Part shown: piece by piece, positions 9,456-21,100 of the stretch
Numbering within the stretch: position 1 is the stretch's first letter
How the letters are laid out: every line of letters begins with the position of its first letter
Assembly: GCF_040869045.1 (NCBI RefSeq)
Contig: NC_090320.1
Coordinates: 118,801,112 to 118,865,111, forward strand
DNA from: Eurosta solidaginis
Taxonomy: Eukaryota > Arthropoda > Insecta > Diptera > Tephritidae
DNA length: 64,000 nucleotides
Reading direction: 5' to 3'
The notes under the pieces: generated by a model
What the model was told of the DNA's origin: nothing
The model's database searches: none
Seen by the model: only the letters and a program-made list of their open reading frames with translations
Made by a program: the position numbers and the translations under genes

Positions 9456-12400
9456 AGTGGCGTCGAGCGAACTCCTCCTAACCCTTAAGGAGGGTTCGTT
9501 TGACGTGGCACTGATCCAGGAGCCGTGGCTGTCATCGGGAGGAAAGGTTTCTGGACTTAGCGCGCGCGGGTTCTGGCGTTTACTACGCGCAAAGGGAAGG
9601 ACGGCTGCGAGCTGTTGTAATGGTAAGGAAACAGCTGCATTCATATATGCTGCCTAATTACACCACTGAGGATCGCCTAGCGGTGGCCGTTGAGCAAAAG
9701 AATAAGCAGGCATTTATCTTGGCGTCCTGCTACATGGCCCATGCTGCGGAGGTTCCACCGATGGAGTGCAAAAGGCTAGTACAGGGGGAAGGGCGCAAAG
9801 GGCGGTTGGTCATAGGCGCAGATGCAAATGCGCACCACAATGCGTGGGGAGGAGCAGATACGAACGAGAGAGGCGAATCTCTGTTTTGTTACATCCTGCA
9901 AACCAATTTGCAGATAGCCAACAGGGGAAATGTCCCTACATACATTGGTCCAACATCCAGCAATGTTCTTGATATTACATTGAGCTCCGACCGTGATTTA
10001 TCAAGGTATGATTGGATGGTTCTTGATAGACTATCCTTCTCCGACCATGCGTATATCAGCTTCAGCATCCCCCTAAAGAGGGTAGAGAAGGGAGGAACCT
10101 TTAGAAACCCTAGGTCAACGAACTGGACTAAATTCCAGAAACATGTAGAAAAAAAAACTGGGACAACCCAAAGAGGTTGCTAATGTAGAGGAACTGGAGG
10201 AGTCGAATGAATTCCTAACAAGGACGCTTAAGACTGCGTATAACAAAGCTTGCCCTCTAAGAAGATTCAGAGGAAAAGCAAAGCCGCCATGGTGGAGCAA
10301 TGAGCTCAGTCTTCTAAGACAGGTAAAATAAATGTTTAAGCTCGCAAAGACCGCGGAAAGCGAAGCGTGTCGGGACGAGTACAGGGATCTACTGAGGATC
10401 TACAAGCGTGAAATTACCAGGGCGAAGAGAAACTCATGGAAAAGTTTCTTTACGGACATAGAGTGCTCCAGCGAAACAGCACGGCTGAAAAAAGTCCTAA
10501 CAAAGGGAAACATAGTCCAGGGACTAATAAAGAAAGAGAACGGGGAATGGTCACGTAATAGTGAGGAATACCTTGAGGTGCTTCTCGATACACATTTCCC
10601 ATCGGAAGACGGTTTAGAAGAGCGAGCAGACATCACTCACACTTCGATCACGGAGCTAGTAGTGCCGAGGTTGGTGACCGATATCGAGTGGGCAGTGAAG
10701 ACGTTTTCTAAGTTTAAATCGCCGGGCCCAGATGGTATATTCCCGACCATGCTACAAGTCTCAAGTAGGGCGGTCGTGGAATGGCTTAAAATAATATTCG
10801 ATGGGTGCATAAGACTGAATCATGTACCGCACTCTTGGAGAACTGCTCGTGTAGCTTTTTTACCAAAGGCGGGGTAGATCGGTCACGTGTATCCCAAAGA
10901 CTATAGACCCATTAGCTTAACATCATTTCTGCTCAAAACCTTTGAGAGGCTGATAGATGTGTACATAAAGTCCAACGTGGATGAAAAGCTGCTCTCCACA
11001 ACACAGCATACGTACACCAAAGACAAGTCGGTAGACACCGCATTGCATAGGGTGGTAATAAGCATAGAGAAATCCCTGGAATATAAGGAGTATGCTCCAG
11101 GAGTCTTCTTGGACATTGCCGGGGCTTTCAGGAATGTTGCAAAATGGGCGATTATGGATGGTCTTAATTACATTAAAGTACATCCTGCCTTAATCAGGTG
11201 GATCGGCTGCATGTTAAATTGCAGAAAGATTACATCACAATGGGGATTGTACGAGGCCACGAAATCAGTGGACAGGGGCACGCCGCAGGGAGGGGTGCTA
11301 TCACCTCTGCTGTGGACGCTGGTTATCAACCAACTGCTCAGGCAATTCGATGAGGGACCCGTAAAACTTACGTCTTACGCAGATGACGTTGCAATTGTCA
11401 TAAGTGGAAAGTGCCTTCCAACGATTAGTTCTTTGATGGATCGGACGCTTCGGGATATTCATACCTGGGCATCTAATGTCGGGTTGAAAGTCAATGTGGA
11501 GAAGACGGATATGGTCTTGTTTACAAAGAGGTACAAGGTTCCAAATTGGACCAGGCCTAAGTTACGAGGGGCGACCTTACAGGAGAAACCTTGCACAAAA
11601 TATCTAGGAATCATCCTAGAGAGTAAGCTGTCATGGAAGCTCAACGTGGACGTCAACGGCACTCTATGCATGTAAAAGAATGCTGGGGTGTACGTGGGGC
11701 CTATCGCCCTCTCTTTCTCATTGGGTTTTTACAGCGATTGTAAGCCCTATTCTATACTATGGGGTTCTTGTTTGGTCGAAAGCCACACAAAAAACAACAT
11801 ACCTCAAAAAATTAGAGGGGTATGCAGACTATCGATGCTTAACATTACGGGAGCCCAGAAAACAACCCCGACGGCTGCACTGTATGCCATTCTGCACATC
11901 CCAACTGTAGACCTGTTAGCAAAGAACAAAGCGTTAACGACCGCAACCAGGCTCGGTGCTTCGGGGCAGCTTGAGCGCCGACCATATGGCCATAGCGGTA
12001 TAGCGTCATCAGTTACAAGACGAACAGACTACATGATTCCCTATCTGCGCTTCGAAGGAGATCTTAAGGCCACAATAGAGGTGGACGGTTGGCGCAAGTG
12101 TGCGCAAATGGCGGACGAGGCGATACATGTGTACACCGATGGTTCCAAAATAGTGGAAGGAGTAGGGTTTGCGGTATACAGTGCTGATCCGGAAATAAGC
12201 AGATCCCACAGGCTGCCGGATTACTGTAGCGTTTTCCAAGCGGGAATATTAGCCGTAACCAAAGCAGTAGAAACTCTGGAAGAGAATAGCTTAAGCTGCA
12301 ACCGTGTTAACTTTTATATTGACAGTCAAGCAGCAATTAAGGCAATAATCCCGCATAGCACAGCATCTAAATGCGTGTTAGAGTGTAAGCAGTCTCTGGA

Positions 12401-13155
12401 GAGAATCGGGACAGGGAGAAGCATACATCTATATTGGGTTCCAGGGCATATGGGAATAGATGGGAATGAAAAAGCGGTCGAACCAGCTAAAAAGGGCGCA
12501 TCCCTTGAAGCTTGCTCCGTAGATGTCCCAATTAGATTGGGCGAGATTAATAGAAGGCGAGAGGTGCACATGATCGACCAAGCGGTTAGAGTGTAAGCAG
12601 TCTCTGGAGAGAATTGGGATAGGGAAAAGCATACATCTATATTGGGTCCCAGGGCATATGGGAATAGATGGGAATGAAAAAGCGGACGAACTAGCTAAAA
12701 AGGGCGCATCCCTTGAAGCTTGCTCCGTAGATGTCCCAATTAGATTGGGCGAGATTAAGCGAAGGCGAGAGGTGCACATGATCAACCAAGCGGGAAAGGC
12801 GTGGGTTCAATCGCGGGGCTGTAAAGTGTCGAAGATTATGTGTAGGTCTTCCAACCTTAGACTAACAGAGTTGCTTCTATCATTAAAAAGAGAGGACTGT
12901 AGACTCATGACGAGTATTCTGACTGGACACTGCCTTCTGGCGTCACATGATAGCAGATGTAGCAAGTGCGGGTTGGAGGAGGAAACGATCGAGCACGTTC
13001 TGTGTTCGTGCCCTGCACTTGCCAGGCTAAGACTCCAGCTATTAGGAGTGATACAGCTGTCAGATCTAGAAGCAGCAAGTGGCTTAAGTCCTAGGAAGCT
13101 TCTAGTATTTGCCAAGAGGACGGAGTTATTTTATAACATAGGTCCTGGTTTATGA
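9415..13155 (+). pseudogene. LINE ORF2: endonuclease, reverse transcriptase, RNase H; broken
   Basis: ORF2 nicks target DNA and copies the element RNA into it. In order: an APE-type endonuclease (9415-10180; VLQINLQHSK start, ALIQEPW, IGADANAHH, SFSDHAYIS), a linker, and reverse transcriptase (10332-11675; FKSPGPDGI, YRPISLTSF, GTPQGGVLSPLLW, YADD). RNase H (12115-12790; YTDGSK, DSQAA, WVPGHMGIDGNE) and a cysteine-rich C-terminal region (CSKCGLEEETIEHVLCSCP) follow. Breaks: frameshifts near 9640 and 10165, TAG at 10875, TAA at 11673, a frame change near 11700, and a 208-bp internal duplication in RNase H. It is dead, but the catalytic YADD is intact. Confidence 0.88.
12377..12790 (+). repeat. 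208-bp internal tandem duplication in LINE RNase H
   Basis: The segment starting GTTAGAGTGTAAGCAG at 12377 recurs at 12585, a 208-bp offset. It repeats the WVPGHMGIDGNE block with a few substitutions. Because 208 is not a multiple of three, the frame shifts at the joint (stop at 12594-12596), then re-opens in the second copy. Confidence 0.85.
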
Positions 13156-13430
13156 TAGGGTTTTTCAGTTTGGTCGTTAAAACAAACTTCTGGTAACACT
13201 ACGTACTCAATCAGTCTATGTGATGTCCTCATGGACCGGCCAGTTCAACCTACCTACCTACCTAATTTCGTGGTATACTGCGCATTTACATTTCAGCAGG
13301 AAAGAACGCATTTTTGGAGTGGAGTTATTTATGCGCGTATTTTTTCAAATAAATTTAAGAAAACTGCCTCAAACTTAATTCGATCCCTATTCGCTGATTA
13401 TTGGGTAAATAACTTAATTTTATAGAAAAA

Positions 13431-13514
13431 ATGACAAAAGCTCGTTACACAAAAGAAGATTTGAGAGAAGCGCTTAATGGTGTCACTAATGAAAAAAATA
13501 AAAAACAGAAATAA
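13431..13514 (+). pseudogene. psq/pogo-type HTH scrap
   Basis: A 27-codon frame encodes YTKEDLREALNGVTNEK, which resembles the first helix of a pipsqueak-type helix-turn-helix found in pogo/Tigger transposases. It then runs into lysine/asparagine-rich sequence and a stop. It lies in the same spacer as the CCACGAAATTAGG motifs, so spacer and motifs may be one decayed DNA transposon. The match is short, so this is tentative. Confidence 0.3.
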
Positions 13515-14217
13515 CAAAAAAAGAAAATAAAAATAAAAATTAGTAATAATAAATAAAAGTAATTTTTAGAAAAGTAACAAGTTACATCAATTAAATAAAT
13601 TTTTTTATTGTTTATTTTTGTTTTAAACCTTTTTCATTTAATGTTACTTATTTCATATCAATAATGTCTAAGTTCTAAGAAATATTACATTTAATGAAAA
13701 AATATAAAAAAAAAAACAAACAAAAAATTAAACAGAAAACAACAACAAAAAATAAAAATAAAAAGTTTTTGAAAAGTACGTGCATTAAACTAATTTTTTT
13801 TGCTTATTTATTTTGGTCTTGAAACTCTTTCTTTTCATAAATAAATTAACAATAAATAAATATTAGTTTTAAATTTTAAATTTCTGAATATGAATTTCAG
13901 TAAATCAATTTGTGTATCTTTAGGAATTTGCTGTGAAATCAATTATAACTATTTTTTCCATAAAATTAGATTTTAACTAAATACCACGAAATTAGGGACG
14001 CTTTACCACGGAATTAGGTACATCAGAAAATTTTTGCCACGAAATTAGGTACATTTGAGGTACTCACACATTTTGATTTATATTAATTAAAAAATTTGTT
14101 AGTTTTGCTTGAAAGTAGGTGGAAACTTATCTTAATTGATCATCTGAATGGGAAAAATTTACTTTTTTAGTTTTCCTTCATTTGTTTTAACGCAAGAGAG
14201 GTAGAAAGTCCGAAAAA
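13515..14217. other. AT-rich spacer with three CCACGAAATTAGG motifs
   Basis: There are A- and T-runs with no gene. The motif recurs at 13984-13996, 14006-14018 (one mismatch) and 14037-14049, all on the plus strand. This continues the spacer left of the LINE at 7189. Confidence 0.65.
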
Positions 14218-14708
14218 TCCTTACTTACTTACTTACTTACTTACTTAATTGGCGCTTAACCGTCTAAACGGTTATGGCCGTCCAACAAGGCGCGCCAGTC
14301 GCTCCTTCGCTCCGCCAACCGGCGCCAATTGGTCACACCAAGGGAGTTTAAATCGTTTTCCACCTGGTCCTTCCAACGGAGTGGGGGCCGCCCTCTACCT
14401 CTGCTTCCATAGGCGGGTTCCGATAGAAACACTTTCCTGGCCGGAGCATCATCTTTCATTCGCGTAACATGGCCTAGCCAGCGCAGCCGCTGCGTTTTAA
14501 TTCGCTGGACTATGTTGATGTCTGCGTATAGCTCGTACAGCTCATCATTAAATCTTCTTCGGTACTCGCCATCGCCAACGCGTAGAGGTCCATAAATCTT
14601 TCGAAGAACTTTTCTCTCGAACACTCCCAAAGCCGCTTCATCTGCTGTTGTCATGGTCCATGCTTCTGCCCCATATAGCAGGACGGGTACGATAAGTGGG
14701 ACACTTAC
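14218..14708 (-). mobile_element. 5'-truncated non-LTR retrotransposon, 3' end
   Basis: Read on the minus strand, it encodes the C-terminal tail of an LINE polyprotein: LLYGAEAWT, then KTQRLRWLGHVTRM and GRGRPPLRWKDQVENDL (14256-14705). The frame is open across this fragment. The 3' end is a (GTAA)n-type tail, seen on the plus strand as TTAC repeats at 14219-14247. The thumb/C-terminal pattern is seen in RTE- and R1-related elements; I cannot fix the clade. It is 5' truncated at about 14708 with no clear TSD. Confidence 0.78.
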
Positions 14709-15734
14709 CTTATGTATTTACGTGTAAGTGAAATTTGCCACAAAAAATGGGCCGGTCAAAAATTAATTCTATTTAAGATTTTTTGGTACGCTACAAATTA
14801 TTTTGGAACAATTGTTTAGGATTTTTGTAGAGGCTATTAAAGGTAAGTGGCAACAATGGGAAACCATGTTTTAATCTTTCACCGTGTAGCGCGTACGCTT
14901 ATGTAGGTTTGTGTCTTAGAGCACTTACATAATTTGTCCAAAGATGACGCGCTTTTGTGCAAGAAAGTAAATATCCATATTTGGAGAGATTGTTGGATTT
15001 ACAAAAAACTATTTCTATTAATTATAAACAAATAGTGTAATATTTGTTAACAAAAAGAGGCCTATGCACTGCGGCTGATCTATACGAATCGATTCATATC
15101 ACTTTTATATGATTTTACGTATGCTAACTATGCGAAACCGCCTGTTAATGTTTGTATGGAAATTTTGTTAGCGTATTAATATGTAGATATTTCTGCTTAC
15201 CTAACGAAAATCTGATTGGTTGCCCTTCAAAGCATTTCCAGGCGTTGGAAGTCATGGGAAAACGAAAGAAATAAGGCGGAGTTAGAAACTAAATTTGCGT
15301 CGCCAAAAATTGTATAAATAGATTAAGATTTTGAATAAAGAAACAGATTGAATATGAACATCAAACATATGATGACTTTTTCTTTCTCTTAAAAACATTC
15401 CGGCAACTTACATATGTAGGTAGCCTAGAGATCGGCTTTCGAGCCTTATTCACCCTTTTGCTACGACCATTAGGTCACTACACTATTTCTAAAATTTTAA
15501 TTCTAAGGCGAATCCTTTTTTCACAAATTTATATTGTTTTTCGATTTGCAATTTCTTCGTTCCTCTAATAAAATGTCTCTAATTAATTTTTCCTTCTACT
15601 TTAACTTCAAAATAATTTTTTTTCCAACTTCACTTTTCAAACAATTTCCTTAGTTATCTACTATTTATTTACTTTTAAGATTTAAACATTTTTATTTCAC
15701 AAATTTCTTTCACTTTCTTATTTCTAAACTTAAC
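14709..15734. other. Unclassified AT-rich DNA, possibly an LTR scrap
   Basis: I see no gene. At 15300-15350 a TATA-like GTATAAATAG followed by AATAAAG resembles the compact promoter and poly(A) signal of an LTR, but no second copy or inverted ends are visible in the window. From about 15480 the sequence is T-rich leader DNA, probably belonging to the gypsy-type remnant to its right. Confidence 0.3.
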
Positions 15735-15920
15735 TTAACTTCTCCATTTTTCTGGGGAAGGTCCTTCGCATACCGGCTGACGACTGGACATCTTCTTTTT
15801 GTCCTTGGTCGGTCTACTGGGGGGCCGATATACGCTGCTCATATTCTTTGGCCTCGGTTGCTGCTTTCGTTGCTTCTTTCGTTTTTCCTTTTCTTTAAGT
15901 ATTCCACTTGAATATTGCAC
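15735..15920 (-). pseudogene. Short basic ORF in leader of gypsy-type remnant
   Basis: A 61-codon minus-strand frame is rich in lysine, arginine and glutamine (KEKRKKQRKQQPRPK). It lies 110 bp downstream of the primer-binding site of the LTR at 16033-16423. The position fits the start of a gag gene, but the rest of gag is missing. I do not recognise a domain. Confidence 0.35.
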
Positions 15921-16014
15921 GCTTTTTTAATCGCACGATTTTGCACGTTTTTTTTTCAGTGTCTTCAGAACGGAATCTAAAGGATATTTACTACTACTTT
16001 TTGCAACAACCGTA

Positions 16015-16032
16015 GGCCCCACGTTGGACGCC
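16015..16032 (-). promoter_or_regulatory. tRNA-Lys-type primer-binding site
   Basis: On the minus strand GGCGTCCAACGTGGGGCC directly follows the LTR end. It differs by one base from the tRNA-Lys-type site used by gypsy-group elements. It primes minus-strand DNA synthesis. Confidence 0.6.
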
Positions 16033-16423
16033 AGTTAAGGATTCTTTAATTAAGAATTCCAAAAAAATATATTTTTTGGGTCTTTAAGACCTTTATTGAG
16101 TCACATCAAAAGTAAAACTAACTTTACAAAAATTATTATCTTACAACTAAACTTAATTAATTGGCCGACTCCGCTGGCGTCGCTGCTGCTTTTGCTATTC
16201 TCCGAATTAGCCAACTTTAGTTGCGCGTGTTGGGCTTCCTGTGTAAATGAATTGGAGCTTTAATTTGCTGACATCGCGTCTGGCAATTTTGTGGGAGAAT
16301 ATTGAACTTCCGCCCTAAATAAATTTAAGCTAATTTTGCTGACATTGCGTCTTGAGCTTTTGTGTGAAATATTGTGCAACAAGAGTTGCATATCAGCTTT
16401 ACCTGCATTTATTATTGCTAACT
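16033..16423 (-). mobile_element. 5' LTR of a gypsy-type retroelement (remnant)
   Basis: The 391-bp segment begins AGTTAAGG and ends GCTAACT on the plus strand, so it has the AGTTA...TAACT ends typical of gypsy-group LTRs. It is bordered on its inner side by a tRNA-Lys-type primer site. No second LTR or pol sequence is found, so the element is truncated to its 5' end. The boundaries are inferred from the terminal bases and the primer site. Confidence 0.5.
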
Positions 16424-16577
16424 AATTATTTATTGTTGTAGCAATTGTTAACATATACCATGTTAACATATACATATATATTCTCCGTGCTACCACACAC
16501 CGTGCGAGAATATACAATGATTGTATAAACAAGGGACGATATCGAAAGGGTTTTGATAGATTCATACAAATATAAAG

Positions 16578-16646
16578 CAGATCATTATCAGATCAGTTGC
16601 AGATCATAACCAGATCAGCTGCAGATCAAAATCAGATTGTAGATCA
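16578..16646. repeat. CAGATCA array with exact 11-bp period
   Basis: CAGATCA occurs at 16578, 16589, 16600, 16611 and 16622, with variants at 16633 (CAGATTG) and 16640 (TAGATCA). The first six are exactly 11 bp apart, about one helical turn. The array ends about 30 bp before the ATG at 16678 of a small Polinton-associated ORF. It could be a promoter-proximal binding-site array. No binding protein is known to me. Confidence 0.6.
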
Positions 16647-16677
16647 ATAACTGACAATAAAGCATATTAATAAAAAA

Positions 16678-16804
16678 ATGGAAAACAAAATAAAAAATAA
16701 TAAGCTTTTGAAGGATATTGTTGAAACAAGAAAAATATTGAAAAGCAAGTTGAGAAATATTAAACTGAATGAAGAAAATAGATTGCATCTATTAGAAGAT
16801 ACAT
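16678..16804 (+). pseudogene. Small coiled-coil-like ORF, split by a LINE (resumes at 21765)
   Basis: The lysine-rich frame starts at ATG 16678 and runs to 16804, where a LINE inserted. It resumes in the same frame at 21765 and stops at 21884-21886, giving about 83 codons once the LINE and one TSD copy are discounted. The N-terminus alternates charged and hydrophobic residues like a helical protein. The C-terminus is acidic. I do not recognise the family. Its neighbours (21939-23191) are ORFs of Polinton-like elements, so I assign it to that element. The unbroken frame across the insertion shows the LINE came later. Confidence 0.55.
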
Positions 16805-17194
16805 CCCTCTCGTGCTGGTCGCCTTGTCGCTGGCGAGGGGGCTTAAACGACTGCCTGAGGAATCTCTCTATTAGAGAACCTCAGACGGTGGTGAACTAAG
16901 AGGAATGCATCTCGTGGCTTGCAACCGTGGGATTGTAAACAGATCTCAACAGTTCAGTTTACGTCTCCTGCGACTGTAAGCGATGGGAGGATTGCCGCAC
17001 CAGCACCACCCCAATCCAAGGTGTTGAGGTACCCGTGCCGATGGATGAATGGCCAGGGGTGGGTAAATACAATTGCTGATCCCGAACGGTCCCCTCCGAC
17101 GCCCGGGCAAGGTCGGTTGTATAAGTGCCTTCTCAACGCATACCGGCTCTGCGGACGAGTGACCAACCTTTTCCGGCTTACTCGTGGGACCAAC

Positions 17195-18158
17195 ATGAAC
17201 CAAAACAAAAATCACCACGAAACGACACTGGACGCAAACTACTCTACAATGGACGTTACGCTGACGAAGACGAAGACGGCGACGACGATAAGGACAACGA
17301 CTACGGACATTATTTCGCACAGGGCCCCGTTGCTACATGCGACGGAGTCTGAAGAGGAGACGTTTCTCGCCTCCAGTCAGGAGACGATTACCAGCGCTGG
17401 CGGTAGTACCATCCACAGCACACCAAAGGCTCAATCAGTACCAACAACAACAGTAAACAAGGTCCAGATGGGTACCAACCACAGTACCCAGGGACCAACT
17501 TCCAACCCTAAAGAGCCTGGTGGGCACAGTACACAGGCCTCCAAAGAAAAGAAGAGGAAAAAAAGTCAAGGACAGATTAGGCGTAACAGGTACCAGCGAG
17601 CGCTGTATACTCTACGGAGAATACAAAGTGGCGAGATCGCAAGCGGTTCTGTTGACGTCGCATCTCTCACATCGGTTGTGGAGGAGTAAGAACGCTTCCA
17701 AAGGGAGCACCCGACTCCTCAACAACCTAGACAACCAAGCTCGGCTGGGGACGTTTCTCAAAAGAGAAACAGATCCGGCCATGAAAATAGCAGTAAGGCT
17801 GTTTCGAAAAAGCCCAAACGGGCGGACAAGGAACAGACATCCAGGAGACACTTCAGTGAAGTCGCCAGAGACTACCTGCAAGTGGCCATAGTGGATGCTA
17901 CCAGTCGATCGCCAGCAACAATTCAGCAGAACTGGGTGGAGATCGAGGTCGGGCTGTCGAAACTTGCCAAGCGGCACGTGCGCGACAAGCCGACTGGACC
18001 TCTCCCAGTCTACAAAAATGCCTTTGCCTTTCGCATGGCCAAGGAAAGGTATTCCGCGGCGACACAATCCCTGCTGAAGACGACCCTGATGAAGTTGAAA
18101 GGGCAGGTAATGTGCTGCAGGGTGTCAATATCAGGGAAGGGGACACAACAGAAGTCTA
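17195..18158 (+). pseudogene. LINE ORF1 (DUF4780-type), broken
   Basis: From ATG 17195 a threonine/serine-rich N-terminal region runs to a stop at 17689. The frame can be extended upstream to 16919. A lysine-rich stretch (KEKKRKKSQGQIRR) lies near its end. A frameshift near 17690 is followed by the DUF4780-type domain at about 17862-18005 (YLQVAIVD, NWVEIEVGLSKLA). After a further shift near 18010 comes an acidic tail ending at TAA 18156-18158, just before the ORF2 ATG at 18164. It has an RNA-binding, gag-like role and is not translatable as one protein now. Confidence 0.68.
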
Positions 18159-18163
18159 AGTGT

Positions 18164-21100
18164 ATGCAGATTAATCTGCAGCACTCTAAAAGTGCTACAG
18201 ATAATCTTAAAATCCTTCTCGGTGAGGAGGACATCCACATTATTTTAATCCAAGGGCCATGGGTCCACAATCAGGAAATCAGGGGGCTAAACATCAGCAC
18301 ATACAATCTGTTCTTCAAAACTGATGCAGGTAAGCCAAGACAGGCATTTTAATCAAAAAAGGTATAAATGCTTTCTTATGTTCAAATTACAGCACAGCAG
18401 ACCTAACAGTGGTAAAGCTAGAGAGCGTGTCCAACCAGGCCATCTACGTGGTCTCGGCCTACATGGCCCATGAGAGGATGGCTCCACCTCCAGAGCTGGC
18501 ACACTTTATAAATAATAGCGGCGGGTGCAGCATAATTATAGGCTGCGACGCCAATGCAAGAAACACGATATGGGACAGCTCCTCAACCAACGAGAGAGGT
18601 GAGTCCCTTCTACACTTTATTCTTAATTCTAACCTCAGTATTTGCAACAGCGGCCACAAGCCTGCTTTTATATTCCTTGGTTCAGACAGGTTTCAGGGCT
18701 GGGAGGAAGTCCTAGATCTAACTTTGACAACCGACGAGGACCCGGCGCTAGTGGAAAACTGGAGAGTGTCAGACAAAGCCTCTCTCTCGGACCACCGCTG
18801 GATCTCCTTCGACATCAAATTTGGATCTGGCCAGAATCACCGCTACAGAAACCCAAGAAGAACAAAGTGGAATAAATTTGTAAGGCTATCTACGCCAGCT
18901 TTAGAAATAAGCGAACCTAACATAAACTGCCCGCAAAAGCTCGATGAGCTAGTCGGCAAGGTAGAGCTCGCGTTAACTACCTCTTACAACAAGTGCACCC
19001 CATTTAGTATTCGGAAAGTACGGAAAGCATTTAATGAGTGCCTCATACTCAAGGAGTGGCAGCCATATAGGGAGGCGCTCAAAGCATACAAAAAAGCTAT
19101 AAGGGTAGCGAAGGCTGTGTCCTGGCAATCCTTCTGCTCCTCAATAGAGAACTCTCGTGAGTCCTCCAGACGGAGTAAAATTCTGTCCAAAGAACACCAC
19201 AACAATCACCTCGTAAGAAGTGAGGCAGGCCTATGGACAAACTCAGCAGAGGACTCCCTGGGCACACTCATCAATACTCACTTCCCTGGATGCGATCTAG
19301 CACCAGTAAAAGAATCTCTCTGCAGAGACTCTCAGCCCTCAGAAGGCTTAGTGGGCAGGGTAATAGACAGCGAAAAGATCAGGTTTGCCACAAATGGCTT
19401 CTCTCCATTCAAATCGCCCGGTCTTGATGGCATTATCCCGGTAATGCTACAAAAGCTAGGTGATCTAATGATTCTCTGGCTGGAAGTGGTATGAAGAGCG
19501 AGTATCGCCCTGACCTATATCCCACAAAGCTGGAGAAAATTGGCACACGAAAATGCCAAAGACTACAGACCAATAAGCCTCACATCCTTCATGCACAAGG
19601 TCCTTGAGAGGCTTCTGGATATATATATTAGATCAATAATAACAGGACCAAACCTGTCAAAGGCACAGCACGCCTACATGAAGGGAAGATCTACGGAGAC
19701 CGCCCTCGATGAGCTAACGGGCTTTGTGGAAAGATCACTACACTACAAACAATTCACACTAGCAGCTTTCCTAGATATAGAAGGCGCCTTCAACAACATC
19801 GAAACCGGCACAATTGTGAAAGCCCAGCAAAGGGCCGGAGTTGACAATCACATTTGTGGATGGACTCAATCAATGCTGGAAAACAGAACCATACAAGCGG
19901 ATATGGGCTCAGTGACAATGACCCGCAAAGTTGATAGAGGTACACCGCAGGGCGGGGTCCTCTCGCCACTACTCTGGGTCATAGCACTGAACGAGATACT
20001 ACTCGAACTCGACAAGAATGGTGTTAAGGCAGTAGCATACGCAGACGACGTGGTCATTGCAGTCTCGGGGGCTTTTCCCTCCACGCTAAGCGACATCCTT
20101 CAGGGTGCGCTAAGCAGGCTACATACCTGGGCGGCATCGTGCGGCCTCAACATCAACCCTAGCAAAACAGAAACGATACTTTTCAGTAACAGAACGAAAA
20201 TACCAACATTTCGACTGCCTTCACTAGATGGTACGGAACTCTCGCTCTCAACTCGTAATAGACAACAAGTTAAATTGGAAAGCCAATATCGAAAAAAGGG
20301 TAGAGAAGGCGTATATTGCATACTAATCGTGCAAGAGAATAGTCAGTAGAAATTGGGGGCTAAAGCCAAAACTCATGATGTGGCTCTATACGGCGGTCAT
20401 AAGGCCTATCCTGACGTACGGAGCCATAGCATGGTGGCCTGCCCTGAACAAGCAATACAACACTAAAAAACTAGACAAAATACAAAGGGCAGCATGCGCA
20501 GGGGTAACAGGTGCACTTAGATCGTGCCCGACGGACGCACTAAATATTATACTTAACCTGCTGCCACTGGCCCTTCACACCAGATATACAGCGATCAGCA
20601 CAGCCATCAGGCTAAGGGAGTCTGTATGCTGGACAGAAAAACGATATGGCCACAGTGACATCCTAACAAGGCTCGCCGATGTGTATTCGAAAACAGATTA
20701 CCTCTCAAAAACACTGATCTTCGACAGAAACTACAAGGTGCAGATACCCTCTAGAACGGATTGGTCGGCCGACAAAGTTGGCAGGGAGGGGGTCACCTCA
20801 CTCTACACTGACGGATCCAAAATGGACTGCGGCGTCGGCGCAGGTGTCTTCTCCAACCAACTAAATGTCGCAATCCCCATCCGCCTTCCAAACACAGTCA
20901 GCATCTTCCAAGCAGAGCTTCAAGGAATAGAGAGGGCCTGCATCTTCCTGCTGCAGAACCGGATAGACGGTGAGGAAGTCATATACTCCGACAGTCAAGT
21001 GGCGCTAAAAGCGCTAGAATCACCGTACACATCCTCAAAAGCCGTCGACAACTGTAAGAGGGTGCTACGTGAAGCAGCTAACCAGGCAGCTATCACACTC

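Larger units (their letters stand above)
7189..13260 (+). mobile_element. Full-length Loa-like LINE with 13-bp TSD
   Basis: This complete 6.07-kb non-LTR retrotransposon has a 5' UTR, ORF1 (DUF4780-type), ORF2 (endonuclease, reverse transcriptase, RNase H) and a short 3' UTR ending in a (CCTA)n tail. It is flanked by the exact duplication CCTAATTTCGTGG (7176-7188 and 13261-13273). The RNase H domain, the ORF1 type and the simple-repeat tail suggest the Loa/Bilbo group. I did not verify the clade by alignment. Both ORFs carry stops and frameshifts. Confidence 0.87.

Noticed and set aside
14219..14250. TTAC repeats as a CRISPR-like or telomeric repeat
   Set aside because: It is a 4-bp simple repeat at the 3' end of a truncated LINE, as expected for its tail.
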